Program-made: the position numbers and the translations under genes
In this document: positions 63,448 through 64,000 of the stretch, one piece after another
Layout of the letters: each line of letters opens with the position of its first letter
Position numbering within the stretch: the first letter of the stretch is position 1
Notes under the pieces: generated by a model
Database searches by the model: none
Told to the model about the DNA's origin: nothing
Seen by the model: only the letters and a program-made list of their open reading frames with translations
Assembly (NCBI GenBank): GCA_947246015.1
Contig: CAMXQE010000002.1
Coordinates: 62,001-126,000 of the forward strand
Origin: an uncultured Lachnospiraceae bacterium
Lineage (GTDB): Bacteria > Bacillota > Clostridia > Lachnospirales > Lachnospiraceae
DNA: 64,000 nt
Direction of reading: 5' to 3'

Positions 63448-64000
63448 GAGCTTTCCTCCATTTTCTGTACGTCCACAAAAGTTTATAATACAGCATGAAA
63501 AACAGCGTAGAGCGCTGCTGCATCCGTATCAGTTTCTTCTCCTCCGCGTGGGTACGCTCCTGATAATAAGGATTCTTTTGGAAATCCGGAAAAGTCCGCC
63601 GCATTTCCTTTCCCATTGCTTTCACGAACCCGTATTTCGTCCTGCCCACTCCCGCCATATAAGTAAACAGTGTATTCACATAAAACAAAAGCGTAAAACT
63701 GTATTCCAGTTCCGGCCTGTATGTCTCGAAGAATCCGTGCCGCCTTGCTTCCGCCAGCATCAGCCGTCCTGCCTCCATACGGTCCTCGCACCGCTTCGGT
63801 GAAATCGTATGCACCGTAGATGTATCATGCTGATAATAATAATACATCGGTTCTTCTATATATTCAAAATGTTCCGCCAGCAGCAGATAAGAATTGCCCA
63901 GCGCATTATCCTCGTAAAAAATATGTTCCGGAAACCAAAGCTCATGTTCCAATATCATGGAACGCCTGAAAATCTTCACCACCAGGCTGCCGCCGTCCAA
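63437..64000 (-). CDS. GT2 glycosyltransferase, N-terminus cut by window edge
   Basis: The frame is open from the right edge and gives the last 187 or so residues of a capsule-type GT2. It has VVKIFRRSMILEHELWFPEH, FYEDNALGNSYLLLAEHFEY, MYYYYQHDTSTVHTISPKRC, and a C-terminal helical region ending TYRKWRKAHAG. The EDN motif and the following Tyr-rich YYYYQH strand are the usual C-terminal half of the family. The DxD half is outside the window. It heads the nonulosonate module. Confidence 0.82.
   Translation of the reverse strand: MDGGSLVVKIFRRSMILEHELWFPEHIFYEDNALGNSYLLLAEHFEYIEEPMYYYYQHDTSTVHTISPKRCEDRMEAGRLMLAEARRHGFFETYRPELEYSFTLLFYVNTLFTYMAGVGRTKYGFVKAMGKEMRRTFPDFQKNPYYQERTHAEEKKLIRMQQRSTLFFMLYYKLLWTYRKWRKAHAG

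Noticed and set aside
1-64000. tRNA, rRNA, insertion sequence, phage or integrase genes
   Set aside because: No clear tRNA or rRNA signature, transposase or integrase motif was seen; only an Rpn-type fragment at 30562 hints at mobile DNA.

Overview
The window is a single-strand glycan-biosynthesis region. Essentially every gene lies on the minus strand and is read from position 64000 down to 1. Genes are packed stop-to-start, often with 1-11 bp overlaps, Shine-Dalgarno sites are strong (GGAGG type), and the base composition is near balance. These features, plus several protein types common in gut Clostridia (DUF6020/DUF6056-like membrane proteins, an Rpn-type C-terminal fragment), suggest a Lachnospiraceae-like Firmicute. 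That assignment is an inference; no rRNA or housekeeping marker is present.

Layout in transcription order. (1) 64000-56955: a nonulosonic (pseudaminic-type) acid module with the end of a GT2 glycosyltransferase, an aminotransferase fused to PseG, the PseF cytidylyltransferase, the PseI synthase, an ATP-grasp ligase and a GT52 sialyltransferase-like enzyme. (2) 56853-51442: a GtrB-like GT2, a ChbG/YdjC deacetylase, a PglK/MsbA-like ABC flippase behind its own promoter, GtrA and an acyltransferase-3 protein. (3) 51314-43175: GT-C-like membrane proteins, a WecE-type sugar aminotransferase, a GNAT-GT2 fusion and a DUF6020-like protein. (4) 43093-30562, behind a good promoter: a 932-residue O-antigen ligase/polymerase-like protein, a PglF-type dehydratase, a PglE-type aminotransferase, a PglC-type initiating transferase, an ATP-grasp ligase, a GT4, a TviB/WbpO-type UDP-sugar dehydrogenase, a GT-C-like protein and two unrelated small genes. 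It ends at a clear terminator. (5) 30290-1, behind another promoter: a WbpP/TviC-type epimerase, a formyltransferase, two deacetylase-like enzymes, two AsnB-type amidotransferases, many GT4/GT2/GT11/GT17 glycosyltransferases, a Wzy-like polymerase, an acyltransferase, a second initiating phosphotransferase (WbaP/WcaJ type) and GT4 genes running off the left edge.

Together the genes could make nucleotide sugars (4-amino-6-deoxy sugars, a HexNAc uronic acid, an activated pseudaminic-like acid), decorate them (formyl, acetyl, amide, possibly amino-acyl groups), start chains on undecaprenyl phosphate, extend them, flip them with an ABC flippase and polymerise or ligate them. There are two initiating transferases and two polymerase/ligase candidates, so at least two glycans may be built here. 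No Wzx flippase, no Wzz/tyrosine-kinase regulator and no pseB/pseC/rml genes are visible.

Non-coding highlights are a family of structured intergenic elements (three tandem copies at 11813-12168, a diverged copy at 51317-51437 and relics elsewhere), a nine-G tract that frameshifts a membrane-protein gene (10352-10360), purine-rich short tandem repeats in gene ends and linkers, a tandem terminator at 30458-30548 and three recognisable promoters.
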